DNA of 64,000 bases from assembly GCA_022494885.1 (NCBI GenBank), contig JAGVSM010003928.1:93501-157500 (forward strand), written 5' to 3'. Below the pieces are notes generated by a model that saw only the letters and a program-made list of their open reading frames with translations, was not told the DNA's origin and searched no databases. Positions 32,501 through 43,579 of the stretch are shown here, piece after piece. This DNA comes from Micrasema longulum (taxonomy: Eukaryota > Arthropoda > Insecta > Trichoptera > Brachycentridae). A program made the position numbers and the translations under genes. How positions within the stretch are numbered: position 1 is the stretch's first letter; every line of letters begins with the position of its first letter.

Positions 32501-33550
32501 TGGCATAAAATTCGACATAATTAACGCTATTGAAAAATATGTTCTTTATAATTCATCTTCACGATGAAGTGAGCTGTAGTATTGTTCGATATAAAAAAAA
32601 ATAAGAAAACACGATCTGAAGGAAAATAGCGAGAACTTAATCAAGCCCTTTTATATATCGTTCTCTCACTAATGTTATCATGTATATTGTTATTCCCTAG
32701 CTCTGTATTTCCAATTGCTGAGGGCAAAGCAATATTTGAAGACCCCCTGAGAATAACATATGAACCACCATTGTGGTAATAAATAAATTGATAAATTCGT
32801 AATTGATTTGCGTGCGCCTACTCCAATGAAAACAAATCTGTACCTTAGAGGATAAACACGCAAGTCCATTTTTCGGCATTTTGAAGTTAAAAACACAGAA
32901 ATCGTCGCAATAAGCGTTTTTATTAAGTAAATTTTTGTCATAAAAATGCTTTTTAAAGTTGAAATAAAAGTCTGAATTCCACTTGATTTTAATTAAAAAA
33001 ACATCAGTAGTCCCAGATACGCTATTTTAATGTGTAGTGTAAATATATATCTTTTAATTTATTTATATTTTTTTGTTTTTTTTTACAATATACATAAGAG
33101 TTTAAACAGAGTGTTAAAAAAATAAAAGATAATTACAAAGCAATGAAATACATATTAATAGTCAAAATAGTAAACGAAAAATCCCACAAAGACATGGCCT
33201 GTTCGTGGGTATACAAGAAAATTCCAATTAATTTTTGCTCCTATAAAAAATAGTCAGTTATAATATTTTTGTGTAACATAAGAAAGAAAAAATAAAACAT
33301 TATGTAAAAGATTATATGGTTTTTTTTCAGTAATTAAAAAAGGAAATAAAAAATATTTTAATAAATATTAAAATATTCCTTATTATTAAAATATATCATA
33401 GAAAAAAATAGTTTATACTTTTAGTTTGTATCCAGGATAGTGCGTTCAAAATGATCATTGTTTTACATTAAAAGTTCGTTAAAGATTCACAAAATCTTGT
33501 TTCCTAAATATTTCGTTCAATGTGACTCCCGTGGCTTATTCTTTAAGGCA
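32501..33550. repeat. AT-rich DNA with one dispersed repeat (32795-32945, minus)
   Basis: 32795-32945 matches 26795-26905 in reverse (GCCGAAAAATGGACTTGCGT region, ACTTCAAAATGCC, GCTTATTGCGACGATTTCTG). An 83-codon minus frame covers it but has no known motif. The rest is AT-rich. Confidence 0.5.
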
Positions 33551-33610
33551 GCGGTTTTCAACCGGGGAGGCGCGAGTTATTTCCAGTGGAGGCGCCAACA
33601 ATAATTAATT
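33551..33610 (+). repeat. Solo hAT-type terminus
   Basis: CAGCGGTTTTCAACCGGGGA followed by GGCGCGAG resembles hAT terminal repeats of the CAGNGGTTCTCAACC type. The opposite end (GGTTGAAAACCGCTG) was not seen downstream. Confidence 0.5.
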
Positions 33611-33959
33611 TAAAAAATATACAGAATTATCATGCGATAGCTCACTATAAGAAATGTTTCAAAATGAAACCTTAATTTAATTTTGGATATATCTTAGCGG
33701 AAAGTATGCATCTTTGTATTTTTTTATTGTGTGTTTTACCGTTTGTAACTTTTTATTTATTCAAAATGAGCTATTACTAACTATAGCGAATGAAAATCAA
33801 ATATTGAGCCAGGTTAGTGGTCGGAAAAGAAATACTAATGGCACTCTCCATACTGCTCCCAAGATTTGCTGAACTTTGTGCCAATAAACAAAACAGCTTC
33901 CAGGCTTTTCGTTGATCTCTTTGCCACTAAAACAGTGCGGGATTAAGTTGGATTGGCAT

Positions 33960-34139
33960 GGTTTAGCTCAAAGTCTTATATTTTTTTTGTTTTAATGAAT
34001 ATATTTTATATCATTATTGTATTACCCTTGCTTGTCTTTGCTACATAGTTTTATGTTATTTTTGTTCAGTTTCTTGTATTTATGTTTCTTCGTGTAACTG
34101 TTGTAGTTGGCTTAAGCCGTATATAAAATGAATAAATAA
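33960..34139 (+). repeat. 3' UTR fragment of the 60.5-kb non-LTR family
   Basis: TTGTCTTTGCTACATAGTTT then TATGTTATTTTTGTTCAGTT, ending GGCTTAAGCCGTATATAAAA then TGAATAAATAAC, is the reverse complement of 60380-60490. No coding part remains. Confidence 0.7.
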
Positions 34140-34473
34140 CAACTACCAAAACAAACCAACAACTTTTGCAATGCAAGCATTGGAAGCCAATATAACATGA
34201 ACTGTTTTGGAAAAAACGCTGGATTTGTTGGAAAAGACGGCTAAAAATTGGACCGACAGAAAGCTGTACGTAACGGCTAGTCGCGGCGAACTTATGTCGA
34301 AAACACGTATTTTTTTAAATAAATGTATATGTGAATTCTTTTGACCATTTTTTTTTTTTGATTAGGCAAAATTTTTTTTTTTAAATTTAGATTTAAACTT
34401 GTTACACGCTTACCCGGTATATTCATGTACAGAAAACAATATCCAATACATTTCTTATTATTCTTTAGTAACT

Positions 34474-34807
34474 TTCACACGAGAACAATACAATATTGTT
34501 CCGTTCCAGCATCGGACCTATTTTCCCCATGTAAACAGATTTTTCAAGGACAAAACAATGTACCAAAACATTGTCTGAGAGATAGACAGGCAAACTGTCT
34601 CCGTAGGGCAATAGAACAAAAGCCACTTGCGCGTCGCGTGTGTGTCGCTCCCGCGGAGTTTTCGCCTGCAGAAAAAATATGTATTTCATCGTATATAAAT
34701 TTTCGCGGCGTTCCGTGTGTAAACTACGATCACATCGTTTTATCATCTTATTGTCCTGCCTGGGATAGGACAATATTGCCTTGTCTATTGTATTGTTCTC
34801 ACGTGAA
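34474..34807. mobile_element. MITE-like element with ~22-bp inverted ends
   Basis: Left TTCACACGAGAACAATACAA and right TTGTATTGTTCTCACGTGAA (reverse complement TTCACGTGAGAACAATACAA) differ at two positions. ACAATATTG palindromes lie next to both ends. 334 bp, GC-richer core. The overlapping open frames of 120-131 codons on both strands span the whole element and look like chance. Confidence 0.75.
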
Positions 34808-34829
34808 CCCAGCTCTTTGAACCTCAAAT

Positions 34830-35044
34830 ATCAAAAAATAAAAAATTATTTACTTCGTAAAAAAAAATAAAAAAATATTTACATGTTTTCGTAATATCTA
34901 ATCACTGTGGAAATTAGTAATAAATAGTGTGCATAATTGATAGTTTTCTCAGAGAAGAGGAAAACATTATATATAATTCATAATAAAATCAATAAAAAAA
35001 GATATATGTTATTTGTTTTTAAAAGACTAAAGTCTTAACTGAGA
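34830..35044. other. No recognised feature
   Basis: A-rich spacer. Confidence 0.5.
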
Positions 35045-35240
35045 AGAAGGAATTTTCGGGAAATGTTGAACTCTAGGCAATTTTACAGGGCTAATGACCA
35101 GCCATTTCTGGTTTAAGGAATCATTTTACACAACGCCCAATGTTACTCAATATTTTAAGTGTTCATTTAAACCAGCCAATGACAGGCCCTGTAAAGTCTA
35201 GACTTCCATATTTCCTTCTCAAAAATGTTTTCCCTCTCTG
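35045..35240. repeat. 390-bp unit family, compact palindromic copy
   Basis: Left TCTAGGCAATTTTACAGGGC ... TTCTGGTTTAA pairs with right TTTAAACCAGCCAATGACAG ... CCTGTAAAGTCTAGACTTCC. Flanks GAAGAAGGAA and TTCCTTCTC continue the symmetry. It lies just downstream of the alkaline phosphatase poly(A) signal. Confidence 0.78.
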
Positions 35241-35279
35241 ACGCATTTAGACTTTAAGCAGTCTTGACAAGGGGTACTA

Positions 35280-35285
35280 TTTATT
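35280..35285 (-). terminator. Candidate poly(A) signal of the alkaline phosphatase gene
   Basis: AATAAA on the minus strand about 35 nt after the TAA stop of the last exon. A short 3' UTR would end just before the palindromic repeat at 35045-35240. AATAAA is common in AT-rich DNA, so position is the main support. Confidence 0.45.
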
Positions 35286-35319
35286 TCGTGAATTGATTGG
35301 AATAATTCATGCAAACATC

Positions 35320-35529
35320 TTAAAATATTATCGTTTTATGGTAAATAATTGGGAATGATAAAAGCGTGACTTGTAGTACAGCTCCACTTGATGAAGACGA
35401 TGCTCGGCTCCGATGTGAAGAGTCATCAGCCATGACGCTCGAGGCCACAAGAACTGCTCCAGGATTTGTGGCCTTGTGAGAAACTGAAGCTCTTCTCGGA
35501 AGGATACTTGAATCCGTGCAATTGGACAC
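35320..35529 (-). CDS. Alp: Alkaline phosphatase, last coding exon (Ser-rich stalk, GPI-type tail, stop)
   Basis: Seen: on the minus strand a pyrimidine-rich acceptor (TCTCTTTTTAG) is followed by an open frame of 69 codons and TAA. The peptide begins VSNCTDSSILPRRAS, has a hydrophilic Ser/Arg-rich stretch (SHRSRASSSSSG) and ends with a mostly hydrophobic tail (AVLQVTLLSFPII...). Its base composition is clearly richer in GC than the flanks. The exon starts in phase 0, which matches the phase-0 end of the exon at 50654-50781. Known: membrane-bound insect alkaline phosphatases hydrolyse phosphomonoesters at the outer cell surface (often midgut brush border) and end in a small-residue omega site plus hydrophobic tail that is replaced by a GPI anchor. 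Inference: this is that tail exon; the tail contains YHK, so it is not a perfect GPI signal. Taken alone the peptide has no diagnostic motif, so the call rests on phase, splice site and tail. Confidence 0.72.
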   Translation of the reverse strand: MSNCTDSSILPRRASVSHKATNPGAVLVASSVMADDSSHRSRASSSSSGAVLQVTLLSFPIIYHKTIIF

Positions 35530-35649
35530 CTAAAAAGAGAACGTACTTGAGAATTATATTTTTAAAATATTATATTCTTAAAGATATCCCGAAGAAACTA
35601 ATATGATATTACAATAAAAAAACATCACTTTCTTCATACAAATTTTTCA

Positions 35650-36010
35650 CAATTTTGAATATATGAAATATTATTGAGTAAAAAAATATTTTTTATTTAT
35701 TATTTTGAATTCCCACGAAAACGACCCATTGCATTGGCCACGCCCCTAATACGCTACGATTTGTGTTATTTTTGAACTTTGTTTGTGACCGTTTAAATTT
35801 AAATAGAACATCGTCTTGAACCTTTACGTCACGATTTTCAAGTCCAAACACGTCGCATTTTTGTAGGGACATATTTTTTTAAGTTGTGTGTTTATGAGAA
35901 ATATTTCTACACAATATCCGTATTGATTTTGGAAATACAAATAATTTTTCTAAATACATTTTGTATATTTTATCGGTATTTTTTTAGTATGTGATATTTA
36001 CCTATTATGT
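35650..36010 (+). repeat. Dispersed repeat, copy A
   Basis: Matches 53590-53890 in the same orientation: TTTTGAATTCCCACGAAAAC, CATTGGCCACGCCCCTAATAC, CACGTCGCATTTTT, TACACAATATCCGTATTG. Unknown class; no termini identified. Confidence 0.68.
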
Positions 36011-36094
36011 GAGTAAAATAAAACCAGAACCCTGGACGATTGCTTTCAACTCGATAGATATCTTCATAAAAACCCATGAAAAATTTAATAGTTA

Positions 36095-36725
36095 CTTGTA
36101 TTTTATTTATTTTATTTTATTTTATTTGGGAAATCAACAGTTCTACATACATATTTATAGTAAACAAACATATATAGTGTATAAACTCAGAACTAATAGC
36201 AATTTTCCACATAGTATACAAAGTTAGTAAAGAAAATATATTACACATCAAATAAATACATACAATTTATGAATATAAAAATGTTATTTTCATGTACTCA
36301 ATAATCAAATATTTTTAAAATATTTATTTTAAGAACGTTAAGTTACTGTAAATTAGGCGGGATTAGGACAATAATGCTTGAAAAGAGGATAAAGAGGGGA
36401 GGGGAGATGTACATATTTATTATTATAATGTCCACTAAGTTACATAATGCATTTTTAGTGTAAATTTTAAATCTGACAGAGTGATGTTTGTGTAATCTAT
36501 ATTTTTAAATTTTGCATTATATTCTGAAAAAGTCCTACGATCATTTGTAAATAAAATATCATTTGTAAATAAAGTAAGGTTTGTAATGGTCGAGCGTCCG
36601 GAGAAAAAGCCATGTTGTTGAGGACAGATATAGGATTTTACTGCATGGAATAATTTTTCATAAATATTTTTTGCAAATAATTTAGCAAATGTCGATAGTA
36701 TTTAAATTGGCCTATATGATTTATA
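36095..36725 (-). pseudogene. Non-LTR RT fragment with YRPI motif and 3' tail
   Basis: Minus strand 36720-36530 reads YRPI, a stop, ILSTFAKLFAKNIYEKLF, HAVKSYICPQQHGFFSGRST and ITNLTLFTN: the RT fingers (NYRPISILS...K.FE...; QHGF...RST). The palm is not recognisable. The left end at 36095 is TTTATTTATTTTATTTTATT, a reversed AATAAA-type tail, suggesting an internally deleted copy. Confidence 0.72.
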
Positions 36726-36734
36726 AATAAATAA

Positions 36735-36920
36735 AAAATCATTTTGAACGCTATGCTTGAGGTTCCTAGGTTCAATTCTTAACAAAATTGACTTTTACCA
36801 GTATTCCATAGTCTCTGGCTGACCTCTGAAGCGCAAGACTGATCATCTTGGCTTCATATAGGTATATTACTAATGATCACTTAAATGCTGCCATTACATT
36901 CTACCACGTGTATGTCGTGT
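36735..36920 (+). mobile_element. tRNA-derived SINE copy, decayed
   Basis: GAACGCTATGCTTGAGGTTC then CTAGGTTCAATTCTT (box B-like), then TCTGGCTGACCTCTGAAGCG, CAAGACTGATCATCTTGGCT, the family body. Confidence 0.65.
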
Positions 36921-38194
36921 ACACGTAAATAACATGGAGGTATTTCACATTAAATAAGATTGAAAAATAATATTCCACTAATAAATGATCAAATATTGTT
37001 TCAATATAGCCCCGTTTTGATTTAAAAATGAATCGATTGTGTAACTTCCAATTTTCTAAACCTAACCTATTTTTTGTGCATGTTTGAACACGGTGGTGTT
37101 TGCATTCCCTTTAACTCTGCATAGAATTTATGTGTTTTTTTATTAATAACATATGAGGGTATTCTAATTATGCTTTACCAACTCAGTGGAGAATGCTACG
37201 TTTGCGGTGTCAAGAAGTATGATTTAAATCTGTTTTTGCGAGATTTAAGGGCGGTTTTGAATTACGCTATTATTTAGGTAGAAAAGTTCTTATGTGTACT
37301 TTATTTTAGCATTAATAACTAATTTTCCGTTTTTGGTAGAGATTTCTAAGTTTGCTTTTAATACCGTTATATATACTATGGTGGTGGTAAAGGTGAAAGT
37401 GTATTTTAGTTTTTGCATTATTGTATTGGTACGTCTCGAAATCGGTAGACATAAAAAATCAGTAGGTGGTTGTACACTAATATTCACTAACATTAGTATT
37501 TATTACTAACATTAATATTTCTAATCTAAATATTTTTTTAGCTTTCTCAAGACCTTTTGACAACTAGTTTACTATTTTTTCCACGTTAATTATTATAACT
37601 TGACACGGACCCGTCCTTTAATGCCATAACAAGTTCATGAATTTAAAATGTTACTGAGTTTTGAAAGTAAATAAATTATTCAAAATTATTTGAATACTTT
37701 AAAACCATTCAAAAGCAGGCTGTTCCAAGTTGCATTCTGTGCCGTAATTTATATTTTTTTATGTAATCTACAAAAAATGATCATTAATTTATACCTACAT
37801 ATTAGTACGTAATACGTAAGTAATATAATTATAAATTACTATTTTTTCTGTGGTTTTGTGAAAATCAGCTCGAACCACAACGATAATTAACCACGCGAAA
37901 TACGTAGCTTTATTCTATACTATTTTAATACAGTACTTGTACAAAAGTTTATTAACAAATACCACAATGACATTCAGCAGTAACTGTCAACACTTAGCAC
38001 TGGCCGATTCCTTTTAAAATGAATAATGCCAATAACGACACCTGCGAACGCCACATGTCTTATGTGATACATAATATTTAAATGGTGTATTGTCAAAGAA
38101 AAATGGTCCAACGGAAATAATATAATAATAATAATGTTTGTAATCTGCAAGCTTGTTTAAGTACTAAAAAAGTAGGTTTGGGTAAAATATAGTG
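36921..38194. other. No gene; one non-LTR 3' tail scrap
   Basis: 37600-37672 (TTGACACGGACCCGTCCTTT...GAAAGTAAATAAATTA) resembles the 3' ends at 51391-51478 and 57825-57910. The rest is AT-rich without supported features. Confidence 0.45.
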
Positions 38195-38445
38195 AACTTA
38201 ATAGAAAAATAAGCTGAGGTGATCAGCTAATTTAATTGTCTTTGCGAACGAGCTGGGCGCTGGGCGCACTTCAAATATATTTTTTTTGTGTGAAGATATA
38301 AACGATGTTGGTGATTAATAATAAATAACAATTATTTGATTTATTTTCCCATTAAAATGTTAACTATAAAATATTATTACCGAAAGTCAAATATAATGGT
38401 AAGCTGTGTATAATTGCTTGTTTTGACGATTCGCTCCTGTAATCC
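38195..38445 (-). repeat. hAT-like element end, second copy
   Basis: Colinear with 19590-19835: AAAATAAGCTGA..TGATC.GCTA..TT, GCGC, TCAAATATAATGGTAAGCTG, ending GATTCGCTCCTG. Confidence 0.55.
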
Positions 38446-38747
38446 AGTACCCACGATAGAGAAATATAACATACTAAAATACCGATAAAAATACGTAAAA
38501 TGTATTAAGAAAAAATAATTTGATTTTTTAAATCAAAAAGGGTATTGTGGAAAAATGTTTCTCATTTATAAATTTTAAACTTAAATTCTTAAAAAATACA
38601 CCTTCGCCAAAACGCGCTATGATTGATCGTGACGTCAAGATTCATGTTCTTCTTCAATGTTTGGCTTTTTTTACTATTTGTATTATATATACACATATGT
38701 AAAACTGTCCAAGTAACAGTACTTCCCATTTCTAGTACATACATATT

Positions 38748-39420
38748 TATTTATTTATTAAAAGAAAACAACAGCCATGACAACAAAAAAAATTATTTAC
38801 AAATAAACCGAAATTGTAGGCCAATTATAGTTTTATAAACATTACGTAGACTGAAAAAGCCACTCCGCATCATTCCACAAGTAAAAAATAAATAAAATAT
38901 TACAATAATAATGAAATAATAAAAAAAATAACAGAAAAAGTTTTTTGTTTACACGGACTTAAAAATCCTTTCGCCGGCGGATCCATACGGAGTAATACGG
39001 AGCTATCGGTCCTCCTTTCTTTCTTCTTTCAAACAAGAGAAAATAATGACAATATTTAAAGTGTACAACAAAATTTAATATAAGGGAGGTACAGTTATAT
39101 TAAATTGTAATTATGATTTTTAATTAGGGTTCTAGCATTTTCTTTAAATTTGTTTGAATTGGAGAAATAAATATCTATTTCAGCAAAAAACATGTTGCAA
39201 TTATTTACAATTCTGGGCAAAAATGCATTCTTATTATTATTCGTGCTTGAAATCCAAACATGAAACAATTGTAGCAGCCGAGTTGTACGTTGAAGGGTAC
39301 GAATTTTAATTTTCTCAAGCAGTTAAGGGCAATCTAAGTTTTTTTGGCATATTTTGTTAAGAAAAATGCCTGTAATTTACAGCCTGTAACTGGGAAGGTA
39401 AATCATCAGTGGCAGAACAA
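38748..39420 (-). pseudogene. Non-LTR RT C-terminus with 3' UTR and tail
   Basis: Minus strand 39335-39130 reads NRTLQRTTRLLQLFHVWISS, NAFLPRIVNNCNMFFAEID, KFKENARTLI; the form (..FLPR....N...........FK......) is an RT C-terminus. The 3' UTR (39120-38770) matches 12895-13430 and contains TTTCGCCGGCGGATCCATAC. Tail TATTTATTTATTTATTAAAAG at 38745. Confidence 0.68.
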
Positions 39421-39667
39421 TGGGGGACCTCAATGCCTATCGATAAAACCCCCATGTATGTTCATCGATATTCAGTCGTTTATAAGTTACTAATCCTAAG
39501 ATTCTTAAGAAATTTGAGTAGGGGTGCGATTTTAGGCTGAATGTTAAAAGGTGGGTATACATGACAAATAATAGAGCCTATTTTGAGCATTAACTTTAAA
39601 AAATAAAAATAAAACAACACATATTTGTATTCTTAATAAGACACAATCCTGTCCTTCTATCAATTCA

Positions 39668-41225
39668 TTTATTTATTTTATTTTATTTAGGATTTTTACA
39701 GCTATTACATAAACAAAATAAATAGAAAAATCTTAACAATGCTAAAGCCAATTAAAAAAATCCACCGTAAATATAATGACACATAAGAAAAGAAGTTTAG
39801 TAATTGTATTTGTGTGACGTTTGTATTCATGTGAATGTGTGTATGCGTGAATGAATGAGGGAGAGGATACATGTGCGTGTGGGAATGAATGAGGGAAAGG
39901 GTGCGTGTGTGTGGGTGTGGGTGCGTAAGTATAAAAAAATAATTGTTAAAACTTGTAATTGTACTAAAAATGGTACAATAAAGAGCTTAGTAAAAAGTTA
40001 GAAACCTTTTTGTTAAAATTCAAATCAAGAAATGATATTAATTTGTATTTTTTTTTTTAAAAGTATGTTAAATTTCAAAGCCGTATTCTGAAAAAAAAAA
40101 TCATTTTATTTTAAAATCTTACTGATACACATCGAATGAATAATGTGCGACGAGTCCTATACAATACGGTAGGTAACCACAAAATGCAGTAAATACGTAA
40201 TAATGACCACAAAAAAATAAGGTTTGACAATACGCGAACGTTGATTCAAAATGAACACACAAATGCATATTGTATGCGCCTACATAATATATAATTAAGA
40301 ATAACATATAAGTTTGATAGAAATGATTCGGATTATAAAAATCAGGAGTCACAAACAGTTGGCCCGCAGTACGGGGATACATAATTATATTAAAAGATCT
40401 TCTCACTATAAAACTTTTATTTGTTCAGGGATAGAGAGCAACGGAGAGGAGGATGCGGACAAAGACAATTCATTACCTATGGCAGTTTTGATAAATTTAA
40501 TATTTTTGGTAAATATATCTATGTCGTTAAATTTCCTGTTATACGTATCCATAATACGGTTAATCGTAGCGTTTTTTGACGAATTTGTTCTGCATTTAGG
40601 TATGTGAAAAAGTTGTGTATAACGCGTTTGTCTCTGTGGTACCTTAAGATGAATGCGGGTAACCGATTCGGGGGAATCTATTTTATCAGATATTATGTTG
40701 GTGAGTAACACTATATAAGCCGTGGTTCGTCTATCAGCGAGAGTTTGAATATTATGAAAAATGCACGCTTGGCGATAATCTGGGAAATTAAGATGTAGAC
40801 TACGGTTTAAGTTTTTTATAAACATTTATTACTTCTTTCAATTTTGCAGGAATGAATTTTATAAAAATGAGACCAGACAGGTGAAGAAAATTCAAGTAAA
40901 CTACGAACATAAGAAAAATATAATTTTTTAAGAGTATCGGTATTTTGAAATGGTTTGCCTGTGCGTAGTATAAATCCTAGCGTTCTAAAAGATTTTTCAG
41001 TAATTCTATCGATGTGACGATTAAAAGTAAATTTTTCATCTAAGAGGATACCTAAATCACGCACTGTTTTGACAGATTTAATATTCGTATTATTTAATTT
41101 GTAATTGAAATCGATTGCACGGGTCTTTCTTTTGAATGTTATTTTTAGGCATTTTTCAGGGTTAAGCGATAGTTTATTATTTTTACAATAAACCGACAGT
41201 CTAGTGAGGTCCTCCTGCATTTTAT
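39668..41225 (-). pseudogene. Jockey/CR1-like non-LTR 3' half (one frameshift)
   Basis: 41220-40816: MQEDLTRLSVYCKNNKLSLN, DLGILLDEKFTFNRHIDRIT, LGFILRTGKPFQNTDTLKKL, LLEFSSPVWSHFY. A one-base shift near 40825 continues MFIKNLNRSLHLNFPDYRQ, LADRRTTAYIVLLTNIISDK, VPQRQTRYTQLFHI to 40406. The palm and everything 5' are missing; truncation is at about 41225 next to AT-microsatellite. 3' UTR contains GTGTG-rich sequence (39800-39930) and ends in AAATAAATAAATGAATTG at 39668. Very similar in organisation to 43580-44900 and 4962-6290. Confidence 0.88.
39800..39930. repeat. GAATGAATGAGGGA / GTGTG-rich minisatellite
   Basis: GTGAATGAATGAGGGAGAGG and GGAATGAATGAGGGAAAGGG are about 48 bp apart, followed by GTGTGTGTGGGTGTGG. 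Lies in the 3' UTR of the retroelement. Confidence 0.6.
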
Positions 41226-41639
41226 GACAGTCATTAGTATTTATATATAATATTACATATATATATTTATATAATATTACATATTATAATATTACAATCA
41301 AGCAAACTTGTTTTTTTGCTTAGTATCGTTGCGTAGTCTAACTTAAATAAACTAGCTTACTTTTGAAGTACGTCGTTGATGCACAGAAAAAATATTGATT
41401 TTGCCATTTGTACGATTCAAGTTCACTTTTTAACATGATGCCTTAACACTAGCTAAATAAGTTTTTTAACTAGGTTGAAGAAAAATTTTTGATGTTGAAA
41501 GTTTTTTTGAGAGCCCTTAAAAGTTATTTGAAAAATTAAGTTTTCAGATTTTCTTATAAAATATTTTTTTTATTTGGAATTGAATCAAATAACTACTCAA
41601 AAATTTAAAGTAAACACCTAGTAAAATACACTATTCTGT

Positions 41640-42235
41640 CCGTATTTTAACATCTACATTCTTTCAATACTTCCTTCTGTTGATGTTTGTAAAGTTAAAG
41701 AGCTGAAACCTTTATTTGTGCGGGTAAAATGTTCTTCATCTCTGTTTTAATATGTTAATATTAACAGCTCCCCAGGGAGTTGAATCCAGTCCTTGTCTAT
41801 AAAAAAATTGGACAAACTCGAAATATTACTGATAAATCAACCTAGTCCATGAAAAAGTATAGATATCGAAGAAAAATCATTTTCTGGCGTTGCCTAGTAT
41901 GTAGGTGAAATAATTCAATTAGATGAATCTCACCCGCACAATTAAAGGTTTCAGCTCTTTAACTTCACAAACATCAATATATGGAAGAATTATAGGAATT
42001 CAGATGTTCAAGTATGGGCAGAATGGTGAATGTTACGCAGTGTGTAATGTGGCCACTAAAACCACCCAATGACAGATCATAAGCCCTGGAGATGCCTGGC
42101 TTCTAAATTCCCTTCTCTAAAATGTTCCTAATCTTTGTTGTAATATTTTAATATTAACAGCTCCCGAGGAGTTGAATCCAGTCCTTGTATATAAAAATTT
42201 TGACAAACTCAAAATAATGTTGATATATATACAAT
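41640..42235 (-). repeat. 390-bp unit family, head-to-tail array (1.5 units)
   Basis: AAATGTTCTTCATCTCTGTT at 41729 and AAATGTTCCTAATCTTTGTT at 42120 give a 391-bp period in one orientation, with all sub-blocks in order. The left fragment (41640-41728) is the end of a preceding unit. Confidence 0.82.
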
Positions 42236-42311
42236 ACTGAAAAACTTCCACATTAACAAGATTTATTTGCAGGGTCTATCTGTGTATATTTTATAATTAT
42301 TATAATCTGAT

Positions 42312-42375
42312 AATTTATGCAGCGCCATATTTGTAAAAATCACCTCAAGAATGTTGTATAATAAATAAATATCCC
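42312..42375 (-). repeat. 3' UTR scrap of the CR1/L2-type element
   Basis: TTATGCAGCGCCATATTTGT...CACCTCAAGAATG corresponds to 46910-46955. Confidence 0.5.
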
Positions 42376-42961
42376 AGAACGTCTTGCAGCTACAGAGCTA
42401 GATAATAATAGGCATTGCAGCTACTGAGCGCATAGACGTTTGAAATTCCAGACCCCATTTACACAATTAAAGTATTTGATTGGTTATAACATTTAAATGT
42501 TGAAGCTTGATTACCAATCGTCTCGCAGCCCCAAAGCGCATGGACGGAGGAATTTCAAGAAATTTTAAATGATTTTAGTAAATTTACAAAAAAAAACATT
42601 AGGCAGAATAATAATTTGTCAAGTGTTCACGCCCAGAAGTAAATAATAAAAAAAAAACTAAATGAATGGAGCACCGTTACAACATTATGGTTAGCAAAAT
42701 AAAGCAAGATACCCAACGGGTAGGTTTTGTAGATTGTCGGTAGTTACTGCCGGACATATGGCTAACAGGCTGTCTGCTGATTCCTGGAAGATGGAAGATG
42801 CACATGTTATGTGCCGTTACCACTCAAAATGGTTTGCTAGAGAATTACTTAAATTTGTAAGAAACTTTGGATGGCTACCTTGCACAATCAGTTAATAGTG
42901 ACTTGTAACTCTTTACCTTAATATCGTAGATTTATTTCTTATAATTATATGAATCGAAATG
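42376..42961. other. No gene; weak internal duplication
   Basis: GCAGCTAC(A/T)GAGC recurs at 42386 and 42417, and AGCGCATAGACG / AGCGCATGGACGG at 42427 and 42535. No class assigned. Confidence 0.4.
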
Positions 42962-43388
42962 TATCTTTATATATATATAATTCCTCTGTACGTGTGATGT
43001 CACTGAACTCCTTCTAAACAGCTTAACCGATTAACGTGCAGTTTTCAGAGAAATATAGATCTTTGCGCTGTGCGTGTTCTTAGATATTAAAATCATCATT
43101 CTAATGTGTAAAAAAGAAGTAAAGATTACAAATGTTTTTTCATCGATCTATCAGGGTTGCATTTGAGGAGAATGCATGTACAAAAAAAATGGAAAGATGT
43201 AATTTTTTGGTTTTTAAAAAAGTTTGTTTATAAATGTTTACAAACGGCATTTGTTTTTTGTGGATATCAATCAGATTCTTTCCTTAAATTCTTTATAATT
43301 TCTACCCATTTATTTCTTTTAACTGGATTTTTGGTAACACTTAAAAATATATATATTTTTTTAATGTATTCTTACATAAGTACACTCC
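42962..43388 (+). mobile_element. Helitron 5' portion
   Basis: Starts TCTTTATATATATATAATTC and reads GTCACTGAACTCCTTCTAAA, GATCTTTGCGCTGTGCGTGT, colinear with 20745-21170. Helitrons start with TC. The match stops at TACATAAGTACACTCC, so the 3' half is lost. Confidence 0.7.
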
Positions 43389-43579
43389 TAGAACAGATAC
43401 GTTATAAATAAGTTATTATAAATTAGTCAACAAAAAGTCACTACAATTTAATTTTCTTTTCACAAATAAATCATGTCCGTTTCTATTTACTTAGCCCTTA
43501 CTTATAACCCTAGTATAAAGTTACGCCAGGCATGCTGGAAGAATAAGAAAGCGAATACCATACTTATTTTACAAATATT

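Noticed and set aside
34425..34827. 131-codon plus and 120-codon minus frames over the same DNA
   Set aside because: Both coincide with a short TIR element and read through its inverted ends; not protein genes.
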